DNA from: an uncultured Paraprevotella sp.
GTDB taxonomy: Bacteria > Bacteroidota > Bacteroidia > Bacteroidales > Bacteroidaceae
Direction: 5' to 3'
Assembly: GCA_910586505.1 (NCBI GenBank)
Contig: CAJUGV010000010.1
Span: forward strand, 1-64,000
Length of the DNA: 64,000 bases
The notes under the pieces were generated by a model. That model did not search any database. It was not told the origin of the DNA and worked only from the letters and a program-made list of their open reading frames with translations. Below, one piece after another: positions 50,918 to 60,193 of the stretch; the stretch's first letter is position 1; every line of letters begins with the position of its first letter. Made by a program: the position numbers and the translations under genes.

Positions 50918-53704
50918 TTAAATCCCGCCCTTATCCACCTTAAACCGATAAGAGCCCGAACCTACACTGACATGAAGCCGTTCGGACGCCTTCCGCCAAC
51001 TCAGTTCCTTTCTTCGTTCCAGTTTCATGCCATACTCCGTCACTCGGTCCACATCCTCTGTCGGCAAAACAACCTCGGCCATAGTATTGGCAGGGATATC
51101 CACCTGAAGAAGATAATAATCGTCTTTTACCTCCCATTGACAGGATATTCTTCCATACGGCGACTCATACGTCGTTTGCGCCTCCGTTACATCGCCGACT
51201 ACCTGGGGATCTATCAATATGCGCCTGAAAGCCACATCGTCTTCATTCAGACGGATGCCGCCCAAACCACTGAACAGCCATTCCATAATATGCCCCAGCA
51301 TGAAATGGTTGTTGGACACAAAACCATAAGCCTGCCATGATTCCGTCAACGCGGTGGCACCATGGGCCAACTGCCAGCCATAACCAGGCACATCGTAACG
51401 GCTGTTCATGGCGTATATCACGTCCGTACGCCCAGCCTCTTCCAATGCCCGCAACACATAGCGATAACCTACATCTCCGGCAGTCAAGGCATTTCCGCGC
51501 TCCGTTATGTCACGTACCAGACTCTCCACCACTTTTTCACGCTCACCTTCTTCCACCAGTCCCATAAACAGACTTATAGCATTGGCCGTCTGGCTGTTGC
51601 GGTCATAAAAGCCTTCTTCGCGATGATAAAAAGAACGGTTATAAGCCTCCCTTATGCTATCAGCCAGGCTGGCATAACGCGACTCATCATCTTTTTCTCC
51701 CAAAAGCGCAGCCACTTGCTTCATGATAGACACGTCATAATAATACATCGCCGTGGCTGTCACTCCATTAGAAGTAAGTTGCGCGTATCCGGGCGCTTTC
51801 GGTCCGATATCATACCAATCTCCCAAACCGTACGCTATGACATGCCCCACCGCGCGTGTTCCCAAATAATCCACATATTTTTTCATCCCGGAATAGTTTG
51901 TCTCCAGAAAACGACGGTCACCATACCATTTATACGCATACCAGGGACAAACAACCAACGAACTGCCCCACTCCGGAGAATCCTCAAATCCGTCTGCAAA
52001 ACGAACATACTCAGGACAGATGCTCGGCACGGAGCCGTTGTCAAGCTGCGAGGTTCTTATGTCACTAAGCACCTTTTTGTATAGGCCGGAAAGGTTATAA
52101 CGATATTGCAACGAATACTGCATCAGGTGCGCTTCTTCCTGCCATCCCAGTTTCTCACGATGAGGACAGTCCGTCAATATACTGGCCATATTGCTGCGCA
52201 TGGCCCAGTCAATCAGATCATAGATCTTATTGAACATCGGATTTGAACAGGAGAATGTGCCGCTCACAGCGGCCTGGTTGCATGTATGCAACCCTTCCAG
52301 CGATAAAATCTCAGGCAACCCTTTCGGATTATCAGCCCCGACAGGAACAGCCCCCTCTACCTGCACATAACGGAATCCATAATAAGTAAACTGCGGTTGC
52401 CACCTCTCTTCCTTTTCATTTCCGGAGAGCGTATATTTGAAATAATAAGGTTCTCCTGTCGCCTGCTGGTTTGCAGTACTATCGGCATTCAGCAATTCGG
52501 ACGGCCTGAGACATACGGCCTGTCCGTCTTTTCCTCTCACCCTTAAGCGGACAACCCCTGAAAAGTTCTGCCCGAAATCATAAATCCAATCCCCGTTACC
52601 ATTCCGATAACAGGTAACAACAGGAAGGACATCCCTTATACGCAGATGCGTTCCGACCTGGGCGCGCAACACCGCTGGACAGGCGACCGTCAGTGCCGGC
52701 TTCCATTTCCCATCATCAAATCCGGACCGGTTCCATCCCTCCTGACATTTACGGGCATCGAAATCCTCGCCTGCATAGATTCCGGAAAACGTGACAGGCC
52801 CTTCCGAAGTTTTCCATGAACTGTCCGTGCATACCTGCCGCACACTGCCATCCGAATAACGTATCAGGAATTTCATTTTCAGTTTAGGAGCCCCGAAACT
52901 TCCTGTCAGTTTATAATAACGCTCATTGGGAATATTGTAAAACCCATTGCCCAACATCACTCCGATTGCATTGCTCCCCGCCTGCAACATATCCGTCACA
53001 TCAAAAGCCACATACAATGCTTCCTTGTCATATTTAGTCCACCCCGGGTCCAGAAAATGCTCCCCCACCTTCTTGCCGTTAAGAAAGAAATCGAAATGCC
53101 CCAACCCCGATACATAAGCCAAAGCCTGTTCCACTTTTTTGTCCTCCAGCACAAACTCCTTGCGGAGCAACGGCAAAGCATACCGACCCACCTTTTTATC
53201 GCCCAATTTCCAACGGTCTTCGGGAGTAGGCAACGCAGGCACCATAATTTCGCCATCGGGCTCCATGGCAATCCAACAGGCGCCAGCCCAGTCCGACTCT
53301 GCCATCAGGCCGGTTATGAAATGCTGTATGCCGCTCCACGAGCTACTTCCACCTGCATCCTTCACACAAACCCTCCAATAATAAGTGTGCGCCGATTCCA
53401 ATCCGGGACCGGCATAAGGAATCATAATGGAGCGTTCGCTTTTCACCGTTCCGCTGTCCCACACATCGGCTTTTCCCTGTTGCAACAGTTCCTTACAGGA
53501 GGCCACCTGAATGCGATAGGACTTCTGAAAACAGTTTCTCTCACTAGAATGTAACTTCCAGCTGAAACAAGGATCGGAACAATCTATGCCTACCGGATTC
53601 TCCATTTGCTCACAAGTAAGTCCGTAGACAGACAAAGCCATGGCCTGACTACAGCATAGCCAGGCCCAAACAACCACAAAAAACTTTTTTAAATCAAGCA
53701 TCAT
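50918..53704 (-). CDS. GH78 alpha-L-rhamnosidase
   Basis: Exported enzyme removing terminal alpha-L-rhamnose from plant or microbial glycans. Signal peptide (FFVVVWAWLCCSQAMA). Then come fibronectin-like N-terminal domains (LTCEQMENPVGIDCSDPCFSW... HTYYWRVCVKD) and the rhamnosidase N region (LLRKEFVLEDKKVEQALAYV.GLGHFDFFLNGKKVG). The (alpha/alpha)6 catalytic domain contains ILTDCPHREKLGWQEEAHLM, with the acidic residues that align with the catalytic acid region, and QLDNGSVPSICPEY. It closes with a beta-sandwich. 928 aa, usual. It is followed upstream by GH97 and GH92 in the same direction but each has its own terminator. Confidence 0.9.
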   Translation of the reverse strand: MMLDLKKFFVVVWAWLCCSQAMALSVYGLTCEQMENPVGIDCSDPCFSWKLHSSERNCFQKSYRIQVASCKELLQQGKADVWDSGTVKSERSIMIPYAGPGLESAHTYYWRVCVKDAGGSSSWSGIQHFITGLMAESDWAGACWIAMEPDGEIMVPALPTPEDRWKLGDKKVGRYALPLLRKEFVLEDKKVEQALAYVSGLGHFDFFLNGKKVGEHFLDPGWTKYDKEALYVAFDVTDMLQAGSNAIGVMLGNGFYNIPNERYYKLTGSFGAPKLKMKFLIRYSDGSVRQVCTDSSWKTSEGPVTFSGIYAGEDFDARKCQEGWNRSGFDDGKWKPALTVACPAVLRAQVGTHLRIRDVLPVVTCYRNGNGDWIYDFGQNFSGVVRLRVRGKDGQAVCLRPSELLNADSTANQQATGEPYYFKYTLSGNEKEERWQPQFTYYGFRYVQVEGAVPVGADNPKGLPEILSLEGLHTCNQAAVSGTFSCSNPMFNKIYDLIDWAMRSNMASILTDCPHREKLGWQEEAHLMQYSLQYRYNLSGLYKKVLSDIRTSQLDNGSVPSICPEYVRFADGFEDSPEWGSSLVVCPWYAYKWYGDRRFLETNYSGMKKYVDYLGTRAVGHVIAYGLGDWYDIGPKAPGYAQLTSNGVTATAMYYYDVSIMKQVAALLGEKDDESRYASLADSIREAYNRSFYHREEGFYDRNSQTANAISLFMGLVEEGEREKVVESLVRDITERGNALTAGDVGYRYVLRALEEAGRTDVIYAMNSRYDVPGYGWQLAHGATALTESWQAYGFVSNNHFMLGHIMEWLFSGLGGIRLNEDDVAFRRILIDPQVVGDVTEAQTTYESPYGRISCQWEVKDDYYLLQVDIPANTMAEVVLPTEDVDRVTEYGMKLERRKELSWRKASERLHVSVGSGSYRFKVDKGGI

Positions 53705-53801
53705 TCAATATTCATTATAGATAGAAAACACACAAATATAGCCAATATCCGGGAGTAAGAGGCTCACCCGGACGGAATTAAATCTCCACGCCCATTAAAA
53801 A

Positions 53802-53836
53802 AATGGCGGCAGGAATTTTTTATTCCTGCCGCCATT
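53802..53836 (-). terminator. Terminator of the GH97 gene
   Basis: A 14-bp stem, AATGGCGGCAGGAA (53802-53815) with TTCCTGCCGCCATT (53823-53836), T/A-flanked on both sides, 17 bp after the GH97 stop. It separates GH97 from the GH78 promoter region. Confidence 0.8.
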
Positions 53837-53853
53837 CATGCAAAACCTTATAC

Positions 53854-55869
53854 TCACTCTTCCACCAGACGAATGGCAAAACCGCCGCCACGCGCCATAT
53901 CAAGCGTAAGCTTCGTATTTCTGTCTACGGTTACCGTCTCGGACGCATATTGTTTGGGATAGTCGCCCGACTCCGGTTTGTCCTTGAGAATCATGGCTCG
54001 ATAGCTCTTTCCCCGTTTCAGGAAACCGAAATCCACCGTCACGCTACGCGGAGTCCAGTTGGTCATGCCCCCCACGAACCAGTTCTTCCCCGTCTGTTTG
54101 GCCATCACGATATACTCACCCAATCTGGCATCGAGCGGAAGCGTCCTGTCCCATACGGTAGGCACGCTGGAGAGATAATCCAGAATATCCGGACACTTGT
54201 CATACTCCGACGGAGCATCGCAAAGATAGCCAACCCAATGGTCGAATATCACATACATGGACATGATGTGCGCCCTCGTACCCATGTTCATGGGAGGCAC
54301 ACTGTCGATATCCATCGGACGGAATTCCTCAGGCGTGACATTGCGCATTCCGCCCGGTGTGTAATCTTCCGGTCCGGCCAACGAACGGATAAACGGGAAA
54401 CGTGTGTGGTATTCGGGAGTAATGGTCTTCTCCCAATAATTACACTCGGCACCGCGCACGGCCTCATAGTTCATCACGTTCGGATAGGTACGGTTCAGTC
54501 CTACCGGCACAGGGCAGCCGTGGAAAACGGCCACCATCTTGTATTCCGCCAGACGCTCGGCAAACTCGCGCTCCCAGCGCATGGCAATCTGGTCGTTCCG
54601 TTCAAAGAAATCTATCTTCGCTCCCGCCACCCCGCATTCATGCATCTGCTTAATCCAGTCGTTAGGATTCTCCAGCGGGCAACTGGCCCATGTCCACACC
54701 AGAATCTTCACATTCTTCTGCCGCGCATAGTCGCAAAGTTCGCGGATGTACTCCATCTTCCATCCGGCATCCAGCGTCATATATTCGATTCCGTTATCGG
54801 AAGCCCAGTCCACATAATACTTATACAACGGCAAAGACAGGTGCTTGTTGCCTACGGGAAAGTCCACTCCTTCCACCACAGCCTTATGCCACCACTCCCA
54901 TGCGCTCTTTCCGGGCCGTATCCATGAGGTATCCTCCAGTTTGCACGGCTCTGCCAGCATATAGACCAGCTCGTTGTTCAGCAGATTTTTGTCCTCGTCG
55001 GTTACAATCATGACGCGCCACGGGAAAGTACGCTCTCCCTGCGTCCTGGCAATATAGTCCTCACGTGTAATCACGAGATGGTTGGAATACCAGCGGTGGG
55101 GATTCGACGGGTCGCCGTCCATCACCTCTTTCGGATAAGCCGCCCACTTGCCACGCATGGCATTCTGTCCGGCCACCTCCATATACAGACCGGGATAGTC
55201 GTAGGTATCCGACTCGGTCACCACGATCTTATAAGGCTTTCCGGGATATTCAAAAAGCACGGGAGACACCGAGAAACGGCCTTCGGGAATCTCGCCGGGA
55301 GCCTTGTATACCTTATAAAGACGCTCGAAATTACGGTAGCCCTGATGTATCTGGTGCACTTTTCCCGACTGTTCGCGCTCGGGCGCCGTATTGGCGTCGC
55401 ATTCGGGGAAATACACTGTCGGGGTAAATGCGAAGTTGAACTCCGCGTCTTCCTTATTGATAATGATTTCCTTATTCAGATGCGTCACAAAGCGATAGGC
55501 CCATCCCTCATTATAGGCTCTTACCACAAGGTCGTAGTCTTTGCCGTAAGAAAGGACGATTTCATTGTAGGACTCTTTCAGCGTCTTGTTTTTTCCCACC
55601 ACGACATCTATCTTGCCGTTCACGCGCTTCTTCTTCACCGATGTCACGGCATCCGCTCCCACCGTCCGCCCGTCGGACAGGTGCATGCCTATTGCCGAAG
55701 ACGCGACCATCTTCTCTCTATTATACCACACCTCAAACATCGTCTGTCCGTCGACGCGAAGTCTCACTTCCAACTTCTTGTCCGGCGAAAACACGCCATA
55801 CTCTTCCGCCCTCAATACACCACTCAGGCAGAAGAGAACGATCAATGATAAAATGATTTTTTTCGTCAT
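53854..55869 (-). CDS. GH97 glycoside hydrolase, probably retaining (alpha-galactosidase type)
   Basis: Exported enzyme with signal peptide (IILSLIVLFCLSGVLRA). The GH97 fold is clear: an N-terminal beta-sandwich (EEYGVFSPDKKLEVRLRVD), the catalytic barrel with MTLDAGWKMEY (near 364-374), KILVWTWASC, GAKIDFFERNDQ (Asp420), RTYPNVMNYEAVRGAE (near 468) and a C-terminal sheet. From family knowledge, an Asp in the KIDFF position is the nucleophile of retaining GH97 enzymes such as alpha-galactosidases, while SusB-type inverting alpha-glucosidases lack it. Retaining is therefore inferred. 671 aa. No SusC/SusD pair is adjacent. Confidence 0.88.
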   Translation of the reverse strand: MTKKIILSLIVLFCLSGVLRAEEYGVFSPDKKLEVRLRVDGQTMFEVWYNREKMVASSAIGMHLSDGRTVGADAVTSVKKKRVNGKIDVVVGKNKTLKESYNEIVLSYGKDYDLVVRAYNEGWAYRFVTHLNKEIIINKEDAEFNFAFTPTVYFPECDANTAPEREQSGKVHQIHQGYRNFERLYKVYKAPGEIPEGRFSVSPVLFEYPGKPYKIVVTESDTYDYPGLYMEVAGQNAMRGKWAAYPKEVMDGDPSNPHRWYSNHLVITREDYIARTQGERTFPWRVMIVTDEDKNLLNNELVYMLAEPCKLEDTSWIRPGKSAWEWWHKAVVEGVDFPVGNKHLSLPLYKYYVDWASDNGIEYMTLDAGWKMEYIRELCDYARQKNVKILVWTWASCPLENPNDWIKQMHECGVAGAKIDFFERNDQIAMRWEREFAERLAEYKMVAVFHGCPVPVGLNRTYPNVMNYEAVRGAECNYWEKTITPEYHTRFPFIRSLAGPEDYTPGGMRNVTPEEFRPMDIDSVPPMNMGTRAHIMSMYVIFDHWVGYLCDAPSEYDKCPDILDYLSSVPTVWDRTLPLDARLGEYIVMAKQTGKNWFVGGMTNWTPRSVTVDFGFLKRGKSYRAMILKDKPESGDYPKQYASETVTVDRNTKLTLDMARGGGFAIRLVEE

Positions 55870-56010
55870 ATAACCTTATAGATTTAAGAATAAGTATTCT
55901 GTTTGCAAAGGAAAGCCCTTTCCCCTAAAAACGGAATGGAGAGAACGACTAATCACATGGACAAAATTGCGATTTCACCCACAGGCCGACCCCGCATCGG
56001 GAAAGTGAAA

Positions 56011-56049
56011 CAAAAAAATCCCGGTCATGCCATCCGTGGCATGACCGGG
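56011..56049 (-). terminator. Terminator of the GH92 gene
   Basis: A 13-bp perfect stem (56020-56032 with 56037-56049), tetraloop, then T7 on the minus strand (56019 down to 56012). It follows the GH92 stop by 18 bp. Confidence 0.85.
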
Positions 56050-56067
56050 AAGATTCTTATTGAAAGT

Positions 56068-58404
56068 TCATTCCACGCCCCAATGCTTATTCGGAGTGCG
56101 TCCCAGTTTAAAATGCAGCTCTCCGCCGGCCATGATGTCCTCGTGTTCTATATAACAGCGGTTGTAAGGCTTTCCGTTGAGCGTGACAGACTGGATATAG
56201 CATGCGTCGGGCGCATTGCCCTCGGCTGTAATCACAAACTTGCGCGCCCGTGCATAACGACGGTCGAGCATGATTTCCATGCGGTCGAATACGGGAGCCG
56301 TCAGTTCGTAACGTGTCTCGCCCGGACAAAGCGGGTGCAGCCCCATAGAGGCAAGAATATACCAGGCCGACATCTGTCCCACGTCTTCGTTTCCGCACAA
56401 TCCCGCCAGATGATTCTTGTAGGCATCCGCACAAATCACGCGCGTCCAGTATTGCGTCAGCCACGGAGCACCGAGCCTGTTGAACAGGAAAGGCACATGA
56501 TGCACCGGTTCGTTGGCATGGTTGTAATAAGGATTCCAATAAAACTCGCGCGGAGTATGCCCGAAGAAAGATTCCAGGTCGGCCAGCACTTTGTCGCGGC
56601 CGCCCATCAGTTCCACCATGCCGGGCACATCGTGGGGCACAAACCATCCCTGCTGATAGGGATTACATTCCATGCAGCCGTACCATTCCTGCAAACGGCC
56701 GTTCTCCGGCCAGTCAGCCCACGCCCCGTCGGCGTTGCGCACCCGGAACCATCCTTTCTCCTTGTCGAAAATCCTCCGGTAGGCCTGGCCGCGCCCTTTA
56801 TAAGTCACGGCATCGGCCGTCTTTCCCAATGCCTCGGCCCACTCGCCCACACACCAGTCGAAATAGCCGTACTCCAACGTTTCGGAAATACCGCTGTTGC
56901 CGGGAGAATAGCCCAATTCCGGATGATGACCGATACGGTCGGCCGTCCGACGCGCAAAACGGTAGGCTTTTTCCACGTCGTAACCTCGTATGCCTTTCTT
57001 CCAGGCATCCACGATCACGGCAATGGCCGGATTACCCAGCATGCAGCCGCTATAGGCGTTCAGGAACTCCCAGCGTTCGTAGACACCCGTGCCGTTCTCC
57101 TCTGCCAGTGTGACAAAAGAATTGATGACGTCGTTCACAACTTCGGGGTTTATCAGATTCTGCAAGGGGAACTGGCTTCTGAACACATCCCATCCGCTGA
57201 ACACGGTACGTTTCTTGAACGCACCGGTCTTGTGCACCTTAAAGTCGCCGCCCATGTATTCGCCCGTCACATCGCGATAATCGCGGGGATCTATCATGGA
57301 ATGATACAACGCCGTATAGAATATGACACGTTCGTCTTCCGTGCCTCCGGATATTCTGATTTTCGACAGCGCTTCGTCCCACATGGACGCAGCCCGTTCG
57401 CGATATCGGTCAAAGTCACGTCCGCCAAGCTCAGCCCTGAAATTGGCCTCCGCCCCCTCCATGCTGACAAAAGAGATGGCCGTGCGCATCAGCACCTGCT
57501 CCCCCCGCCGAGTGGAAAACTCGGTGTAGAATCCCAGGTGGTCGCCCTCCATCAGCTCCGGACGCTCCGTCACTTTTGCCCGGCTCACCACTTCGGCAAA
57601 TTCAGGCGAGGTCACATTCTCCAGTTTGCGGCCCATCCCCTCCGGAATATCGGCCGACCATACACCGTAATTCTCCAGCGGACGGCTGAAGCGCGTATAG
57701 AAATAAACCGTATAATCGGCTTTTCCGCCTCCGTTGCCCCAGCCTCCGCCATCGGGGGTGCAACGCATCCATCCGCGGATAGTATGGTCGTCCACACGCT
57801 CCACACACTGCCTGACGGACGTGCCCCCTACACGGCGTGCCAGATCAATCTGTATCCGGGAGCATTCACTCTCCGGATAAGTGAACCTCATCACTCCGCC
57901 ATGAGGCGTGGCCGTCAGCTCGGCCCGGATGTCATAGTCTGTGAGATGCACGGCATAGTATCCCGCAGTCGCCTTCTCGCTTTGCTTGTCGTAGCGCGAA
58001 CGGTATCCGTCCTCCGGCCGGTCGGCTTCGCCGCGGTAAGTATGCAACGTCCCCACCGTAGGCATCACCAGGAAGTTTCCCAAATCACCGTACCACCCTA
58101 TGCCGCTCATCTGCGTCATGGCAAATCCCTCTATCGTAGTGTGCTCAAAACTATATCCCGACCCATTGTCGCCTCCGGTAATCGTATTAGGACTCACCTG
58201 TGTCATTCCCCACGGCGTGGCCGCTCCGGGGAACGTCTTCCCCAGGCCGTGCTCGGCACGCGCCATCTGCGTGTTTGTCGTAGCACCGATAAAAGGATTC
58301 ACATATTCCGACCACCGCTTTTCGCCGCGGACCTGCACGCAGCAAGACAACACCAGCGCCGCAAGCCCTCCGGCCACACGCCTCTTTCCGATTCTTATAT
58401 CCAT
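56068..58404 (-). CDS. GH92 alpha-mannosidase
   Basis: Exported, calcium-dependent exo-alpha-mannosidase family acting on N-glycans or yeast mannan. Signal peptide (VAGGLAALVLSCCVQVRG), then an N-terminal beta-sandwich with YVNPFIGATTNTQ and FPGAATPWGMTQVSPNT. The helical catalytic domain has GYSFEHTTIEGFAMTQMSG, YYNHANEPVHHVPFLFN (near 645-661, catalytic acid Glu of the NEP block) and GNEDVGQMSAWYILASMG (near 692-709, catalytic base region). 778 aa, normal. Linkage specificity cannot be read from sequence. Confidence 0.92.
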   Translation of the reverse strand: MDIRIGKRRVAGGLAALVLSCCVQVRGEKRWSEYVNPFIGATTNTQMARAEHGLGKTFPGAATPWGMTQVSPNTITGGDNGSGYSFEHTTIEGFAMTQMSGIGWYGDLGNFLVMPTVGTLHTYRGEADRPEDGYRSRYDKQSEKATAGYYAVHLTDYDIRAELTATPHGGVMRFTYPESECSRIQIDLARRVGGTSVRQCVERVDDHTIRGWMRCTPDGGGWGNGGGKADYTVYFYTRFSRPLENYGVWSADIPEGMGRKLENVTSPEFAEVVSRAKVTERPELMEGDHLGFYTEFSTRRGEQVLMRTAISFVSMEGAEANFRAELGGRDFDRYRERAASMWDEALSKIRISGGTEDERVIFYTALYHSMIDPRDYRDVTGEYMGGDFKVHKTGAFKKRTVFSGWDVFRSQFPLQNLINPEVVNDVINSFVTLAEENGTGVYERWEFLNAYSGCMLGNPAIAVIVDAWKKGIRGYDVEKAYRFARRTADRIGHHPELGYSPGNSGISETLEYGYFDWCVGEWAEALGKTADAVTYKGRGQAYRRIFDKEKGWFRVRNADGAWADWPENGRLQEWYGCMECNPYQQGWFVPHDVPGMVELMGGRDKVLADLESFFGHTPREFYWNPYYNHANEPVHHVPFLFNRLGAPWLTQYWTRVICADAYKNHLAGLCGNEDVGQMSAWYILASMGLHPLCPGETRYELTAPVFDRMEIMLDRRYARARKFVITAEGNAPDACYIQSVTLNGKPYNRCYIEHEDIMAGGELHFKLGRTPNKHWGVE

Positions 58405-58573
58405 AGCTTTCGTTTGATTTGATTCGCTTATTATTTCCGTTCACAAAAATAATGAAACCCACCGGCCCTCCCTTTCATACTCTCACCGAAAAATAACAAT
58501 TTTGCACCATCTCCCTGTACGCCTGTAGCCGGCCTCTTTCCAATCCGGATATGCCCTTCTCTTCTCCCTACAA

Positions 58574-58633
58574 TTTCGTGCTCATCATTTTTTAAAATGA
58601 AGCGCAGTATTTTAAAAAATGATGAGCACGAAA
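58574..58633. repeat. Copy D of the ATGAGCACG palindromic repeat (25-bp arms)
   Basis: Positions 58574-58598 pair perfectly with 58609-58633 around the 10-nt loop GAAGCGCAGT. The arm ends in GATGAGCACGAAA. The arm and the loop (ACTGCGCTTC on the other strand, followed by ATTTT) both recur beside copy A at 15.0 kb, so about 38 bp are shared between two distant sites. Confidence 0.85.
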
Positions 58634-58753
58634 ATTTATCAAGGTACGGACGGGTACAAATCAGCCTGCATTCCGGACTCCGCCAAAAGCCCGACCGCAA
58701 GATTATCCATGTCTTAAGTAATTCTATCCATTTTATAAACGAAGAAAACCACG

Positions 58754-58761
58754 TTACTTTG
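58754..58761 (+). promoter_or_regulatory. Promoter element of the sugar-transport operon
   Basis: TTACTTTG, one mismatch from TAnnTTTG, 36 bp before the symporter ATG. The leader is AT-rich. Inferred from sequence. Confidence 0.4.
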
Positions 58762-58797
58762 CACTTGGAAATAAATTCTTAAATCATTTTTATAGTC

Positions 58798-60183
58798 ATG
58801 AAGACAAAAACAAATCTTTACCTGTTTCTGATTGCGCTGATTTCCGCCATGGGCGGATTTCTGTTCGGTTACGACTGGGTCGTTATCGGAGGCGCCAAAC
58901 CTTTTTATGAACAGTATTTCCAGATTGCCGACAGCCCTACCATGCAAGGATGGGCGATGAGCAGCGCCCTGATAGGCTGCCTTATCGGCGCCCTGAGCGC
59001 AGGCAAACTGAGTGACCGTCTGGGCCGCAAACCCATCCTGGCACTCGCCGCCGGTTTGTTCATCTGTACGGCGGTGGGTACGGGAGCGGCCGATACGTTT
59101 GTGGCTTTCAACGTGTTCCGCCTGATCGGAGGCTTCGCCATCGGAATCGCGTCCAGCCTCTCTCCCATGTATATCGCCGAAATAGCTCCGGCACACCTGC
59201 GAGGACGCTTCGTTTCCATCAACCAGCTGACGGTGGTGCTGGGTATCCTGTCCGCGCAAATCGTCAACTGGCAGATAGCCGAGCCGGTGGCCGACAACGC
59301 CACAGCGGAGATAATCCGCCTGTCGTGGAACGGACAGACGGGATGGCGCTGGATGTTCTGGGCCATGATCGTACCGGCCGCCCTGTTCTTCATTTTCAGT
59401 TTCGTTCTGCCCGAAAGCCCGCGCTGGCTGGCCTCTGCCAGCCATAAGGAAAGGGCATTGCGGATATTCACCAAGATAGGCGGAGAGGCACATGCCCGCG
59501 AAGAACTCGCAGCCATCGAAGCGGCAGCTTCCGTAAAGACGGCCGAGGGCGGATTCAAACAACTGCTCCACCCCTCCATGCGCAACATCCTTGTCATCGG
59601 CGTGGTGATGGCCGTGCTGCAGCAATGGTGCGGCATCAACGTGATCTTCAACTATGCGCAGGAAATCTTCATGGCAGCCGGATACGGCGTGTCGGACGTA
59701 CTGATGAACATCGTGGTGACAGGCGTGACCAACGTGATATTCACCATCCTGGCCATGTGTGTCGTAGACCGCTGGGGACGCAAGGCGCTCACCCTTTTCG
59801 GCGCGTTCGGCCTCACACTTATCTACGCCATCATGGGAACGGCCTATTTTCTGCACATCAACGGCATACTGCTGCTCATCATCGTAGTGGCCGCCATTGC
59901 ATGCTACGCCATGACGCTGGCCACTACCATGTGGGTCATCATCTCCGAGATCTTTCCCAACCGCATACGCGGCATCGGCATGTCGGTATGCACGTTTGCC
60001 CTATGGGCGGCCTGCTTCACGCTGACCTATACCTTCCCGGTGCTGAACACCGGCCTGGGCGCAGCCGGCACATTCTGGCTCTACGGCATCATCTGTCTGG
60101 CCGGAGGCATCTTCGTATGGCGCCGCCTGCCTGAAACAAAAGGAAAGAGCCTGGAGGAAATCGAGAAAGAACTTATCAAATAA
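58798..60183 (+). CDS. MFS sugar:proton symporter (sugar porter family)
   Basis: Twelve-helix inner-membrane transporter of the XylE/GalP type. Sugar-porter signatures: GGFLFGYDWVVIGG (19-32), GKLSDRLGRKP (motif A, near 67-77), PMYIAEIAPAHLRGRFVSINQL (near 122), PESPRWL (about 204-210), WCGINVIFNYAQEIF (near 276) and the C-terminal RLPETKGKSLEEIE (PETKG near 445). 461 aa. Substrate is a hexose or pentose; it is not fixed by the sequence. The next gene starts 10 bp later, so it is the first gene of a sugar operon ending beyond the window. Confidence 0.93.
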   Translation: MKTKTNLYLFLIALISAMGGFLFGYDWVVIGGAKPFYEQYFQIADSPTMQGWAMSSALIGCLIGALSAGKLSDRLGRKPILALAAGLFICTAVGTGAADTFVAFNVFRLIGGFAIGIASSLSPMYIAEIAPAHLRGRFVSINQLTVVLGILSAQIVNWQIAEPVADNATAEIIRLSWNGQTGWRWMFWAMIVPAALFFIFSFVLPESPRWLASASHKERALRIFTKIGGEAHAREELAAIEAAASVKTAEGGFKQLLHPSMRNILVIGVVMAVLQQWCGINVIFNYAQEIFMAAGYGVSDVLMNIVVTGVTNVIFTILAMCVVDRWGRKALTLFGAFGLTLIYAIMGTAYFLHINGILLLIIVVAAIACYAMTLATTMWVIISEIFPNRIRGIGMSVCTFALWAACFTLTYTFPVLNTGLGAAGTFWLYGIICLAGGIFVWRRLPETKGKSLEEIEKELIK

Positions 60184-60193
60184 CTATTATATT

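Larger units (their letters stand above)
58405..58797. other. 393-bp intergenic region
   Basis: Divergent control region between GH92 and the sugar symporter. It contains copy D of the ATGAGCACG repeat (58574-58633) and the rightward -7 element at 58754-58761. No coding frame in it is convincing, and the leftward promoter of GH92 is not clear. Confidence 0.5.

Noticed and set aside
53803..54927. Rightward open frame of 374 codons antisense to the GH97 gene
   Set aside because: It begins inside the GH97 terminator hairpin and has shadow-type composition.
55903..58422. Rightward open frame of 839 codons antisense to the GH92 gene
   Set aside because: It mirrors the GH92 coding strand, is very rich in His, Arg and Pro as antisense frames of GC-richer genes are, and has no recognisable domain, while the opposite strand encodes a full GH92 enzyme.
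58714..59856. Leftward open frame of 380 codons antisense to the symporter
   Set aside because: The opposite strand encodes a complete twelve-helix transporter; the antisense product is His/Gln/Gly-rich and soluble with no motifs.
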